Assembly (NCBI RefSeq): GCF_907164555.1
Contig: NZ_CAJQZC010000008.1
Span: 124,001 to 188,000 of the forward strand
Source of the DNA: Paraburkholderia saeva
GTDB taxonomy: Bacteria > Pseudomonadota > Gammaproteobacteria > Burkholderiales > Burkholderiaceae
DNA: 64,000 nt
Direction: 5' to 3'
Each line of letters opens with the position of its first letter. Position 1 is the first letter of the stretch. The translations under genes were made by a program, and so were the position numbers. This document shows, piece after piece, positions 16,545-26,600 of this stretch. The notes below the pieces were generated by a model. That model was not told where the DNA came from. It did not search any database and saw only the letters and a program-made list of their open reading frames with translations.

Positions 16545-17459
16545 GTGATACTCCGCCACATTCGCTATCTGCTCGCGGTCGCCGAACATCGCAATTTCAC
16601 GCGTGCGGCTGACAGCCTGCATATCTCGCAGCCCGCGCTGTCGCAGCAGATACGTCAAATAGAGGACGAGATTGGCGGGCAGCTTTTTGACCGCAGCGGC
16701 CGCGTCGTTCAGTTGACCGACTTCGGTAGCGCCTACATTGAATATGCGCGCCGCGCGTTACTGGATCTCGAAGCGGGCCAGCGTGCCTTGCACGATGTGC
16801 GCGACCTGTCGCGCGGGCATCTGCGGCTCGCGTTCACGCCGACGTTCACCGAATACCTGATTGCGCCCGTCATCGATCGTTTTCATGCGACGTATCCGGG
16901 CATTACGATCGAGCTGGCAGAAATGGCACTGGAAGCCATCGAAAGCGGTTTGAGCGATGACCGCATCGACCTGGCAATCGGATTTACCGACATCCGCTCG
17001 GACGATATCGAATCCGAAGCGTTGTTTCAGGAGCAGATCACGTTGATCGTGAGCAGCGACCATCCACTCGCACAAAAACGCGCGTCCATTACAAGCAGGA
17101 AACTTGCGACATTGCCTCTGGCGCTGCTGAGCGGACAGTTCGTGTCGCGCTTTTTTGTCGACAGCTACTTTGAGTCGCAAGGATTCAAACCCAACGTGGC
17201 GATGCAGGCGAATTCGATCAGTGCGTTGCTCAAGATCGTGCGCAAAGGCAGCGTCGCGACACTGCTGCCCAGCGCGCTTCAGTATGAGCATCGCGATCTG
17301 AACTACGTGACGATCGAGCCGAAGTTTCCGTCGCGAACCGTCGCGCTGCTGCGGCGCAAAGGCGCGTACCAGACGGCGGCTGCCACTGCATTCTCGGCGA
17401 CGCTCAGGGTTATGCTGGAGACAGGCATGCTGTCGTCGCTAAACGCCGCCGCGCATTGA
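16545..17459 (+). CDS. LysR-family regulator, CynR-like
   Basis: 304 residues from the GTG at 16545, which gives the usual LysR N-terminus (ILRHIRYLLAVAEHRNFTRAAD) directly followed by SLHISQPALSQQIRQIEDEIG. In-frame ATGs further upstream would put the palindromic operator inside the coding region and add residues foreign to the family. The effector domain contains LRLAFTPTFTEYLIAPVIDRFH, IDLAIGFTDIRSDDIE and a FVSRFFVDSYFESQGF loop, as in CynR-like regulators. The target could be the divergent small membrane gene or the downstream esterase gene 165 bases away. Confidence 0.87.
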   Translation: MILRHIRYLLAVAEHRNFTRAADSLHISQPALSQQIRQIEDEIGGQLFDRSGRVVQLTDFGSAYIEYARRALLDLEAGQRALHDVRDLSRGHLRLAFTPTFTEYLIAPVIDRFHATYPGITIELAEMALEAIESGLSDDRIDLAIGFTDIRSDDIESEALFQEQITLIVSSDHPLAQKRASITSRKLATLPLALLSGQFVSRFFVDSYFESQGFKPNVAMQANSISALLKIVRKGSVATLLPSALQYEHRDLNYVTIEPKFPSRTVALLRRKGAYQTAAATAFSATLRVMLETGMLSSLNAAAH

Positions 17460-17624
17460 ATGCATTGAGCGTACGCGGACCAGATAGTGGTTCGACGCTA
17501 ACAGAACCGTATGCTTCATTGAAATTTGGCTGTAAGTCGCCGTTGCTAAAGTCTTCCAAAGCGCTTCGCCGCCGTGTATCGGGCGCCCCTTGCGGACAGG
17601 CAGGAAGGACTGGAGCGACATCAT

Positions 17625-18476
17625 ATGAATACGGCTCGTGCATTCTGGCTCATTCTGACGCTGCTTCTAACGAATCCGGTCTGGGCGTACCAATCGAGGA
17701 TTGTCGCGATACCGAGCGCGGCCATGCACAAATCGTTCGATGCGACGGTCGTGCTGCCTGACGCGTACGGGCATGGCACCGATGCCGACCGCTATCCCGT
17801 GGTTTATCTGTTGCATGGATCGGGTGGCGACTACACCGACTGGTCCGCCAACACACAGATTGGCCGGCTCGCAGACCGTTATCATGTGATTCTCGTGATG
17901 CCGGATGGCGGTCACGAGAGCTGGTATATCGACAGCCCTGCGGATCCACGCAGCCGCTACGAGACGTATGTGGGAACCGAAGTGGTCGCCTACATTGACG
18001 CGCATTTCCGCACGATTGCCACGAGACAGGCGCGCGCGATTACCGGGTTGAGCATGGGTGGCTTCGGCGCGTTGCGCATCGCGCTCGACCGGCCTGACGC
18101 GTTTGGCGCGGCGGGCAGTATCAGCGGCGCGGTGGATCCGCGTGCGTGCGAAGACGAGCCTGGTATCAACCGCGTGTTCGGCGACCCCGCTCGTCACGCT
18201 GCGTTCTGGAACAGCAAGGCGATTGTCGAAAACGCGCGCATTTTCGAAAGAGCCCATATTGCACTGACGATCGATTGCGGCGTCGACGACTCGCTAGTCG
18301 CATCGAACCGTACCTTGCACGAACGGCTCGTTGAACTGGGTGTGCCACACGATTATGCGGAACGTCCGGGCGGCCACACGTGGGAATACTGGGCTAACTC
18401 GATCCAGTATCAGGTTCTCTTTTTCGCCACTTCATTTCAGCACGACGCCGCGGAGTCGCCGGCAGCGCATGCTTGA
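17625..18476 (+). CDS. Secreted esterase of the esterase D/antigen 85-like fold
   Basis: 283 residues from the ATG after CTGGAGCGACATCAT. A signal peptide is present (ARAFWLILTLLLTNPVWA). The alpha/beta hydrolase features are VVYLLHGSGGDYTDW (oxyanion region), GLSMGGFGALRIAL with nucleophile S143, an acid in DCGVDDSLVA and the base in RPGGHTWEYW. This set matches the putative esterase (S-formylglutathione hydrolase-like) family. Export to the periplasm argues against the formaldehyde detoxification enzyme. Substrate unknown. Confidence 0.85.
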   Translation: MNTARAFWLILTLLLTNPVWAYQSRIVAIPSAAMHKSFDATVVLPDAYGHGTDADRYPVVYLLHGSGGDYTDWSANTQIGRLADRYHVILVMPDGGHESWYIDSPADPRSRYETYVGTEVVAYIDAHFRTIATRQARAITGLSMGGFGALRIALDRPDAFGAAGSISGAVDPRACEDEPGINRVFGDPARHAAFWNSKAIVENARIFERAHIALTIDCGVDDSLVASNRTLHERLVELGVPHDYAERPGGHTWEYWANSIQYQVLFFATSFQHDAAESPAAHA

Positions 18477-18515
18477 CGTTTTCGATGCGTGTGCCTTTTT
18501 TCGAATGGCGATGAT

Positions 18516-19130
18516 CTATCCAAGGTCCGCGAAGGTGACTGCTTTTGCTTCGCAGGCGCGGGAAAAGTCCGCGTCGTAGCTTGAGAAAAACACCGTGCGG
18601 TGATTTGCGAGCGTCCTGAAGAGATCGACCAGCACGGTACGTGCGGAGGCATCCAGTCCGCCGACGGGCTCGTCTGCGATGACGACCTTGACGTTGCCGA
18701 GAGCGGCTGCTGTCAGGAACATCTTCTTGCGCGTCCCAAACGACATCTGTTCGAAGCGCTTGTTGAGATGCGGCGTCAGGCCGAAGCGGTCAGCCAGTTC
18801 GAGTATGTCGCCTGTCACCGCTGTCTTGCGTATCGAAGCGACGTCGTCCAGATACGCGCGTCCGGTTTGATCCGGATACGTCATGCAGTCTTCGGGTACA
18901 TACGCGATAGCGGACTTCGCCTCGCGGGGAAAATCGCGCAGGGAGTGACCACCGATCCACACCTCGCCCCTGTCGGCCTGAATCGTTCCAGCGAGGATGC
19001 CCAGCAGCGTCGACTTGCCGCTGCCACTTTCATCGTCCAGTGCGACGCATCCTGAACCGGCGCTGAAATTCAGCCCCTGGAAAAGGATGTGCTCATCGTA
19101 GCGTTTGCAAAGGTTTTCGAATCGAAGCAT
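18516..19130 (-). CDS. Orphan ABC transporter ATP-binding protein with altered motifs
   Basis: 204 residues. The Walker A region reads DDESGSGKSTLLG, so the first glycine of GxxGxGKST is an aspartate. The signature MSFGTRKKM is a degenerate LSGGQ. Walker B is intact (VVIADEPVGGLD). The switch region reads FFSSYDADFSR, with tyrosine where the H-loop histidine is expected. No permease gene is adjacent on either side. The size and single domain resemble ATPases of small exporters. The ATG lacks a strong ribosome site, and a TTG lies 9 bases upstream. It could be a working orphan or a decaying ATPase. Confidence 0.75.
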   Translation of the reverse strand: MLRFENLCKRYDEHILFQGLNFSAGSGCVALDDESGSGKSTLLGILAGTIQADRGEVWIGGHSLRDFPREAKSAIAYVPEDCMTYPDQTGRAYLDDVASIRKTAVTGDILELADRFGLTPHLNKRFEQMSFGTRKKMFLTAAALGNVKVVIADEPVGGLDASARTVLVDLFRTLANHRTVFFSSYDADFSRACEAKAVTFADLG

Positions 19131-19340
19131 GAGTAGCAAGGTTCAAAAGGGGCGACACCGCGCCGGTTTTTTTGCGTTCGGGCGGAATGCCGGGTGAAGT
19201 TCAGCCTGCGAGCGGCGTGAGCCGATTGAGCATGAACTTGACGTGTTGGGGCATTAATAAACTCACTTCATCTGCCTAAACTGACTTCCATGCCATACGA
19301 CATGGCTAGCAGATGAAACCCAACATTCAAGGAGTCAATC

Positions 19341-19877
19341 ATGTCACGTCTTTCCGCCATCAACCCCGCTGAAGCAACCGGCGCCGCCGCCGACGTATTC
19401 GCTGCCATCAAGAAGGCCGTCGGCAAGGTACCGAACGTGTACGCCACGATCGGCACGCACAGCCCCGCAGGTCTTGCCGCAATGCTCGGTGTCGACGGCG
19501 TCATCTCGGCCGGCAGCCTCGAAAAGGCCGATGTCGAAACCATCAAGCTCGCTGTCAGCGAAGTCGCGGGGTGTGATTACTGTATCGCCGCGCACACACT
19601 GATGGGCAAGTTCGCGGGCCTTTCGCAGGAAGCGATGAAGCAGGTCCGCGCCGGCGACGCAACCGGCGACGCGAAGCGCGACGCATTGGTACGCTTCGTT
19701 CGCACGCTGGTGAATACGCGCGGCACCGTGCCGGCTGCTGAACTCGACGCTGTGCGCGATGCCGGCTACAGCGAACGCCAGGTCGTCGAAATCCTGCTGG
19801 CCGTTGCGTCGATCACGTTCACGAACCTCGTGAACCGCGTGAACGACACGACGGTCGATTTTCCGGCCGTCGCATAA
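19341..19877 (+). CDS. AhpD-like carboxymuconolactone decarboxylase-family protein
   Basis: 178 residues after AAGGAGTCAATC. It contains the redox motif C78-x-x-C81 followed by H85 (GCDYCIAAH), the AhpD-type peroxidase active site. Preceding segments (VPNVYATIGTHSPAGLAAML) and the C-terminal EILLAVASITFTNLVNRV fit the uncharacterised peroxidase-related subgroup. Such proteins reduce peroxides through the cysteine pair. The upstream 200 bases show no further gene; the convergent neighbour is a P450. Confidence 0.88.
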   Translation: MSRLSAINPAEATGAAADVFAAIKKAVGKVPNVYATIGTHSPAGLAAMLGVDGVISAGSLEKADVETIKLAVSEVAGCDYCIAAHTLMGKFAGLSQEAMKQVRAGDATGDAKRDALVRFVRTLVNTRGTVPAAELDAVRDAGYSERQVVEILLAVASITFTNLVNRVNDTTVDFPAVA

Positions 19878-19910
19878 CCGGCGTACGCGGGCTTGAGCCG
19901 GCGGCAAGCA

Positions 19911-21335
19911 CTAACGCCGCACGGCGAGTTTCACTGGCATCGAACTGGGCACCATCGTAAAGGCGGAGATTTCCTCGATGGTGTCCGGGTCGACTGCGAG
20001 ATCGACCGTGAAATTCGCCATTAGCATCGACAGCACGAGCCGCATTTCGACGCCTGCCAGATGCCGTCCGGGACACACACGCGGCCCGGCGCCAAACTGC
20101 AGATAGGCGCGCATTTCATGTGCGCCATGCGCGGCATCGCGCTGATGCAGCCACCGGTCCGGATCGAACTTCAGCGGCTCGGCAAAATTGTGTGCGTCGA
20201 GCATGGCCGGCCGGTTCAGGAAAAAGAGTTTGCTGCCCGCGGGTAACGCTACGTCCTGCAGACACACGTCTTCCAGTGGCTCGAATGAATTGATCGCGGC
20301 CACGGGCCTCAGGCGGCTGGCTTCGGTACATACCGCTTCGAAGAGATCGAGCGACTTCAGCAAGCCGTAATCTGGACAGATGGGCGACGCGCCGAGTACC
20401 GCGCGCGCTTCGTCGGCCATGCGCTGTTGCAGCGGCTTGTCGCCGGCGAGGTAGAGGAGCGCCCATGCAATCGAATTGGCGGTCGTGTCTTCTCCCGCGA
20501 GCAGAAGCGTGAGCACGTTCGCCGCGACCTGGTCGTCGGTGATGCCGGAATCGGGCTGGTCGCGCATTTTCAGCATTGCTTCGAGCAGGTTCCGCGGTGT
20601 GTCGGAAGGCTCGTCGCGCATATGGGTGCGCGCGCGTTCCATCATCTGGCGCACATAGCGATGCACTTCGACGAGCGCCCGGTCGACGCGCCGGTCGCGC
20701 GGCAACCGGACGTAATGCCAGTAAGGGAAGGGTGCGTTGATGCGCGTCATCAGCATCGGGAAGATCAGCGCGAGATGTTCCTGAATCACGCCGCGGTCTT
20801 TTTCGATCGTATGCGGGTCTTCGCCGAACGCGAGGGCGCTGGTCACGTCCACCGTATAGCGCTTAAGGTCTTCCGTCATTTCGATCACGCTGCCGTGCTC
20901 CGCAGCGCGCGCCCAGCGCACGCGCAGGCGTTCAGTGATTGCCGCCAGCGTCGGGTAGAACGCCTTGATGTGCGGAATCGACAGGGCCTGCATGATGAGC
21001 CGCCGTTGCGGTTCCCACGCGGCGCCCTCGGCGGAAAAGAGGCCGTTGCAGCCGATTTCTTCCAGCACCGATTCGAGCGTCGAATATCGGCGATAGCGGT
21101 GTGGACGCTCGCGCATGATGCTCTGGCAAAGCTCGGTATCGGTCCAGACAGTAACGGGCGTTCCTGCTATCTGGAACCTGTACGGCGTGCCGAACGTTTC
21201 GGCCCAGCGCTCCAGGATCAGGTGAAGCTTTTCGGGCACCAGCTGGTGCAGATTGCCAATCAACGGCAGACCTTTCGGGCAAGGCAGATCGGCAACCTGC
21301 CGCATGCGGGTCGCATGACTTGTCGCTGCATTCAT
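19911..21335 (-). CDS. Cytochrome P450
   Basis: 474 residues, full length. It shows the Pro-rich start (PCPKGLPLIGNLHQL), the oxygen-activation I-helix LLLAGEDTTANSIAW, the ExxR motif EASRLRP and the heme loop FGAGPRVCPGRHLA with ligand C421. Eukaryote-like length and the absence of a signal peptide suggest a soluble class I enzyme that needs a ferredoxin or reductase encoded elsewhere. The substrate is unknown and no redox partner gene is adjacent. It converges with the AhpD-like gene. Confidence 0.93.
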   Translation of the reverse strand: MNAATSHATRMRQVADLPCPKGLPLIGNLHQLVPEKLHLILERWAETFGTPYRFQIAGTPVTVWTDTELCQSIMRERPHRYRRYSTLESVLEEIGCNGLFSAEGAAWEPQRRLIMQALSIPHIKAFYPTLAAITERLRVRWARAAEHGSVIEMTEDLKRYTVDVTSALAFGEDPHTIEKDRGVIQEHLALIFPMLMTRINAPFPYWHYVRLPRDRRVDRALVEVHRYVRQMMERARTHMRDEPSDTPRNLLEAMLKMRDQPDSGITDDQVAANVLTLLLAGEDTTANSIAWALLYLAGDKPLQQRMADEARAVLGASPICPDYGLLKSLDLFEAVCTEASRLRPVAAINSFEPLEDVCLQDVALPAGSKLFFLNRPAMLDAHNFAEPLKFDPDRWLHQRDAAHGAHEMRAYLQFGAGPRVCPGRHLAGVEMRLVLSMLMANFTVDLAVDPDTIEEISAFTMVPSSMPVKLAVRR

Positions 21336-21422
21336 TGTGTGGCCCTCTCATGGCGGCGCCTGAGTATCGGGCGCGTCACGCCAGATACAGAGAATAGAAC
21401 ATCGGGCCGCAATTGCCGATAT

Positions 21423-21482
21423 GCCGCCGGATCGCCGGCCGCCGGATCGCCAGCCGCCGGATCGCCGGCCGCCGGAACACCG
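21423..21482. repeat. Four 15-bp tandem repeats (GCCGCCGGATCGCCR)
   Basis: Units at 21423, 21438, 21453 and 21468 read GCCGCCGGATCGCC plus G or A; the fourth has AACA in place of ATCG. They lie in the 370-base gap between the P450 and phasin genes. Because 15 is a multiple of three, both strands stay open across the repeat, giving false peptide repeats. No protein start or codon bias supports coding. The rest of the gap is unremarkable apart from the phasin leader. Confidence 0.75.
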
Positions 21483-21705
21483 CATGCCTGTGCGCGGCAG
21501 AACGTACGCTGGCGCAATGCAGACAGAAAGCGCATGATCCAGGGACGCGGCCCCGACATGTCCCCGTTACCCGTTATCTTGCAGGTACCGGCGGTGTCGA
21601 AGTGGCGCGCCATGTCATGTCAAAGGTCGGCCGCCCTGCGTGGGCGGGTTGCTTGAGTGCCCACGCACCGGCTGTATGTTCACACGTCCCGGGAGGGGAT
21701 CCAGC

Positions 21706-22116
21706 ATGGAAAAATTCGACGCCGCCAATCCGTTTGGCGAATTCACCAAAATGCTTGAGCAGTTCAAGCTGCCCGGCTTCGACGTGCCCGCCATCATGGA
21801 AGCGCGCCGCAAGGATGTCGAGGCACTCGTCACGGCCAACCAGACAGCGTTTCAGGGCATGCAGTCGCTTGCGCAGAAGCAGGGCGAAATGCTGCGTACC
21901 ACGCTGACCGAACTGCAGGCGCTGGCTTCCACGGGCGGCGCTGCTTCGCCGCAGGCGGCTGAGCTTGTGCAGCAGACGCTCCATAAGGCGCTCGCGAACA
22001 TGCAGCAGCTCGCGCAGGCCGCGTATCAGTCGCAGGCCGAGTCGTATGCGGTCATCCAGAAGCGCGTTGAGGAAAACGTCGAGGAACTCCGGACGTTGAT
22101 GCAGCAGAAGAAGTAA
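21706..22116 (+). CDS. Phasin, polyhydroxyalkanoate granule-associated protein
   Basis: 136 residues after GGGAGGGGATCCAGC. It is a helical, Gln/Ala/Glu-rich protein without cysteine. The opening FGEFTKMLEQFKLPGFDVPA is a typical phasin pattern, and RKDVEALVTANQTAFQGMQSL is the phasin_2 signature. The C-terminal half is a coiled coil (QAESYAVIQKRVEENVEEL). Phasins coat PHA granules and control their size. No PHA synthase gene lies in the window. A strong terminator follows. Confidence 0.9.
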   Translation: MEKFDAANPFGEFTKMLEQFKLPGFDVPAIMEARRKDVEALVTANQTAFQGMQSLAQKQGEMLRTTLTELQALASTGGAASPQAAELVQQTLHKALANMQQLAQAAYQSQAESYAVIQKRVEENVEELRTLMQQKK

Positions 22117-22153
22117 ACGCGCGCATTCGCCTTCGCGCAGGTCACACAGGAAG

Positions 22154-22187
22154 AGGCCGCGACAGTCCGACTGTCGCGGCCTTTTTC
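22154..22187. terminator. Rho-independent terminator, bidirectional
   Basis: A perfect 13-bp stem (AGGCCGCGACAGT, loop CCG) is followed by TTTTT. It serves the phasin gene. Read on the other strand, the preceding A-rich bases make it usable for the convergent metallopeptidase gene ending at 22203. Confidence 0.88.
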
Positions 22188-22202
22188 GTCTACGTGGATC
22201 GC

Positions 22203-23330
22203 TTAAGGCGCGTCCTGAGCGGTGTCTGCCGGCGTGTCTGAAGCAGTTGCTGGTTCGCCGCGCGCAGCATCCCTGATCACGGGCGATGCGATCACACGAT
22301 GCACGAAGCGCAGTTTGTCGATGACGGGCGTCGCGAGCGTAAACGGATAGCCGTCCGCCACGCCCACGCTGCGGTTCAGGCTGTTCAGCACATTCGTCAG
22401 CGGAAACCAGCGCTTCATCAGGTTATCGAAGCTCGCGTCCTCGACGGGCGTGGCGTCGGTGAGCGTGGGCTCGTCGGGGCTGTCGGGCAGGAGCGCGAGG
22501 CCGTAAGACGCGGCCGTGTCCAGCGCATCGACGATCAGCAGATAGTGCGCCCACGTCTCGGACCAGTCCTCCCACGGATGCATCGTGGCGTATGCGCTGA
22601 TATACGCGCTGCCCCAGTCTGCGGGCGGCCCGTTCTGATAGTACGCGTCGAGCGCTTCGCCGTAATCGGCGCGCTCGTCGCCGAACAGCGCGCGATACGG
22701 TTCGACCCAGCGCGTGCCTTCGATCAGACGGTCGAAGAAGTAATGTCCGCTTTCGTGCCGGAAATGCCCGAGCAGCGTCCGGTACGGCTCGCCCATGGCG
22801 CTGCGCACGCGTTCGCGATGGGCGTCGTCGGCTTCGGCGATATTCAGCGTGATGAGCCCGTTGTCGTGCCCCGTCATGACCTGCGCGCCGTCGCCGCCGT
22901 CTTCGAGGAACTCGAACGCGAGACCGTGTTCGGGATCGTCTTGCCGCGACTGGACCGCAAGTCCGAGCGACGCCAGCGTATACAGCAGCCGTCTCTTGGC
23001 GGTCTCAAGCCGGAACCAGTACAGCCTGTTGTCCGGCGCGCTCAGGTTGGGAATCGTGCGGGTCAGCTGGCAGGCGGCACACAGCGTGTCGGGCGAATCG
23101 GCCGGAATCATCCAGTTGCAGACTTTCTCGACTGCGAAGTTGTGACACTGGCGGTATAAGGCGCCTTCGGCGCGCGGATGCAGGCTGCGCCACTCGCCTT
23201 CGCCTGCGTCCTCGAAAGCGCTGATTTCGGAGAGCCCGGGCACGTAACCGAGCAACGCGCTGCAGCGTTCACACAGCACGTTCTCAAAGAAGACGAACTG
23301 TGAGCACCGGTTGCAATGGAAGGTTTTCAT
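22203..23330 (-). CDS. Putative zinc metallopeptidase with N-terminal zinc ribbon (COG4307 type)
   Basis: 375 residues. An N-terminal zinc ribbon is formed by C6/C9 and C20/C23 (HCNRCSQ, LCERCSALL). A second cysteine set lies at C62, C71, C84 and C87. The peptidase core has the HExxH site RHESGHYFFD (H192, E193, H196), with a possible third ligand in EDWSETWAHYLL. This matches the putative zinc-binding metallopeptidase family PF15887. There is no signal peptide, so it is cytoplasmic. It is divergent from the transglutaminase/amidoligase gene, and members of this family are often neighbours of such loci, suggesting a shared peptide substrate (inference). Confidence 0.85.
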   Translation of the reverse strand: MKTFHCNRCSQFVFFENVLCERCSALLGYVPGLSEISAFEDAGEGEWRSLHPRAEGALYRQCHNFAVEKVCNWMIPADSPDTLCAACQLTRTIPNLSAPDNRLYWFRLETAKRRLLYTLASLGLAVQSRQDDPEHGLAFEFLEDGGDGAQVMTGHDNGLITLNIAEADDAHRERVRSAMGEPYRTLLGHFRHESGHYFFDRLIEGTRWVEPYRALFGDERADYGEALDAYYQNGPPADWGSAYISAYATMHPWEDWSETWAHYLLIVDALDTAASYGLALLPDSPDEPTLTDATPVEDASFDNLMKRWFPLTNVLNSLNRSVGVADGYPFTLATPVIDKLRFVHRVIASPVIRDAARGEPATASDTPADTAQDAP

Positions 23331-23625
23331 ATCTCAACAGCTAAATAGTGGAAGACGGAAGCGGATTGCCGTTACGCCGGGAAGCGTCACTCGACGCAAT
23401 CTCCGTGCCGCTTGTGTCGCCGAACATTTCTTTCTCACGCATTATGTGCATGATGGGGCATGAGCGCTGCGCCGCTTTGGTGCGTAAAGCGGAATTGCAC
23501 CGGTCGTATTGTCCGGAACCGTCCGGATCAGCCGTCCCGCCTTGATCGGCGCGACGGGAAGGTCTCACTACAAACGGCATGAAGCTTGCTTTTTGCGGCT
23601 GCCATCCTTTGCGCAGGAGTCCGGT

Positions 23626-26600
23626 GTGTCTATACGTGTCGCGTTGACCCATGTCACACATTACCGTTACGACCGTCCGGTCGCGCTTTCGCCGCAGGTC
23701 GTGCGCCTGCGGCCGGCGCCGCACTGCCGGACGCCCATCCTGTCGTATTCAATGCGCGTCGAGCCAGAAGAGCATTTCACGAACTGGCAGCAGGACGCGT
23801 TCGCCAACTATCAGGCCCGGCTGGTATTTCCAGAGAAAACGCGCGAGTTCAAGATCACGGTCGATCTCGTCGCGGAAATGGCCGTCTATAACCCGTTCGA
23901 TTTCTTCCTCGAACCTTCCGCTGAGAAGTTTCCCTTCGAATACGAACCGGGCCTCGCGCTCGAACTGGCGCCGTATCGCGTCAAGCGCGCGCCGACGCCG
24001 CGTTTCGCGGAATTCGTTGCGAGCATCGACCGCACGCCGCGCGTGACGGCAGATTTCCTTGTCGAGCTGAACCAGCGTCTGCAGCGCGACATCCGCTATC
24101 TGATCCGCATGGAGCCGGGTGTCCAGACGCCGGAAGAAACGCTCGTCAACGCGTCGGGCTCGTGTCGCGATTCCGGCTGGCTGCTGGTGGAGACGCTGCG
24201 CCAACTGGGGCTCGCCGCGCGCTTCGTGTCCGGTTACCTGCTGCAGCTCGCGCCGGATACGAAAGCACTCGAAGGGCCGAGCGGCACGGAAGTCGACTTC
24301 ACCGACCTGCACGCGTGGTGCGAAGTCTTCCTGCCGGGGGCCGGCTGGATCGGGCTCGATCCGACCTCCGGGCTGTTCGCGGGCGAAGGCCATATTCCGG
24401 TGGCATGTACGCCAGAGCCGGGAAGCGCCGCGCCGATCTCGGGCGCGGTCGACAAATCGGAAGTCGAGTTCGAGCACACGATGTCGATCCAGCGCGTGCT
24501 GGAAACACCCCGCGTCACAAAACCCTATACGGAAGAAGTGTGGTCCGACGTGCTGGAAATGGGCGCGCAGGTCGACCGCCAGCTCGCCGACATGGACGTG
24601 CGTCTGACGATGGGTGGCGAGCCGACCTTCGTCGCCGTGCGCGATCTCGACGCCGCCGAATGGAACACCGACGCGCTCGGCCCGACCAAGCGCAGTTACG
24701 CGGTCGCGCTGATGGACAAACTGCGCACGCGTTACGGCGCAAACGGCTTTCTGCATATCGGGCAGGGCAAGTGGTATCCGGGCGAACAGTTGCCGCGCTG
24801 GGCGATGTCGCTCTACTGGCGGGCGGACGGCGAGCCGTGCTGGCACGATCCGTCGCTCTTCGCGGATGAGCGCGACCCGGGTCGCTACACCGCGGAAGAC
24901 GCGCAGCGTTTCATCCATCATCTTGCCGGCAAGCTCTCGATCGACACGAAGACGATCCAGCCGGGGTACGAAGACACCTGGTATTACCTGTGGCGAGAGC
25001 GCCGTCTGCCTGTCAACGTCGATCCGTTCGAATCGAAACTCGACGACGAACTTGAACGTGTACGTCTACGTCGTGTGTTCGACGAGGGGTTGTCGAGTGT
25101 GACCGGCTATGTCATGCCGCTCGCACGCACGAGCCACACGCCGATGAACGGACCGAAGTGGGTAAGCGGTCCGTGGTTCTTCCGCGACCAGCGCATGTAT
25201 CTGATCCCCGGGGATTCGCCGATGGGCTATCGCCTGCCGCTGGAATCGCTGCCGTGGGTTTCGTCGACCGATTACCCGTGGCAACACACGCACGATCCGT
25301 TTGCGCCGCCCGCGCCGCTGCGCCCGGCGGCGCAGTTGCGGATGCAGTACGACGCGAGCGCGACGTTCAGGCCAGTCACACCGGCCGTGGCCGCCGCGTT
25401 CGGCGCGGATAGCGGCGTTTCGCAGGGTAGCGGGCCCGCGGCTCAGGGCGACGGCGACTCGGCCGCCTGGGCCCGCGACGCGGAGCGCATGCCGGAGCGT
25501 GGAGAATCCGCGAGCTGGATTGCGCGCACGGCACTGTGCGTCGAGGCGCGTGATCCGGCGCGCGCAGCCGGGCCGAAAGTGGAAGCGGAAAAGTTCGGCA
25601 GCGGCAAAAAGCTGCTGCACGTTTTCATGCCGCCGCTTACGGCGCTCGACGACTATCTGGACCTGCTCGCCGCAGTCGAGGCCACGGCGGACGAGCTGCA
25701 GATGAAGGTGATCATCGAAGGCTATCCGCCGCCGCGCGACGCACGTCTGAAGATGCTGCAGGTGACACCCGATCCGGGCGTGATCGAAGTAAACATCCAT
25801 CCGGCGTCGAACTGGGATCAGCTGGTCGATCACACCGAATACCTGTATCAGTCCGCGCACGAAACGTGGCTGTCGACCGAGAAATTCATGCTCGACGGCC
25901 GTCATACGGGCACCGGCGGTGGCAATCATTTCGTGCTGGGCGGCGCGACGCCCGCTGACAGCCCGTTCCTGCGTCGCCCCGACCTGCTCGCGAGCCTGAT
26001 CGCGTACTGGCACAACCATCCGTCGCTCTCGTACCTGTTTTCGGGCCTCTTTATCGGGCCGACAAGCCAGGCGCCGCGCGTCGACGAAGCACGCAACGAC
26101 CAGGTGTACGAGCTGGAACTCGCGTTTCTGGAGCTGCAACGCCAGATCGACCGGCTCGGCGGGCGTGACGGCTGGCAATTGCCTTCGTGGCTCGTCGACC
26201 GTGCGCTGCGCAACATCCTGATCGACGTGACCGGCAACACGCACCGCGCCGAGTTCTGCATCGACAAGCTGTATTCGCCCGATGGCCCGACAGGGCGCCT
26301 CGGCCTGCTGGAGCTGCGCGGCTTCGAAATGCCGCCGCACGCGCGCATGAGCCTCGTGCAGCAACTGCTGTTGCGCTCGCTCGTCGCGCGCTTCTGGGAC
26401 AAGCCGTACACGACACGCCTGACGCGCTGGGGCACCGAACTGCACGACCGTTTTCTGCTCGGCACCTTCGTGCAGATGGATTTCGACGACGTGATCGCCG
26501 ATCTCAATGCGGCTGGCTTCGCCTTCGATACGACGTGGTTCGCGCCGCATTTCGAGTTCCGCTTTCCGCTGGTGGGCGAAATCACGACGAGCGGCATTTC

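Noticed and set aside
21423..21482. CRISPR-like array
   Set aside because: Units are contiguous 15-mers without spacers and no cas genes are in the window.
20427..21656. 409-codon plus-strand frame opposite the P450, including the AAGSP repeat
   Set aside because: Shadow of the P450 extended by the in-frame 15-bp tandem repeat; no ribosome site.
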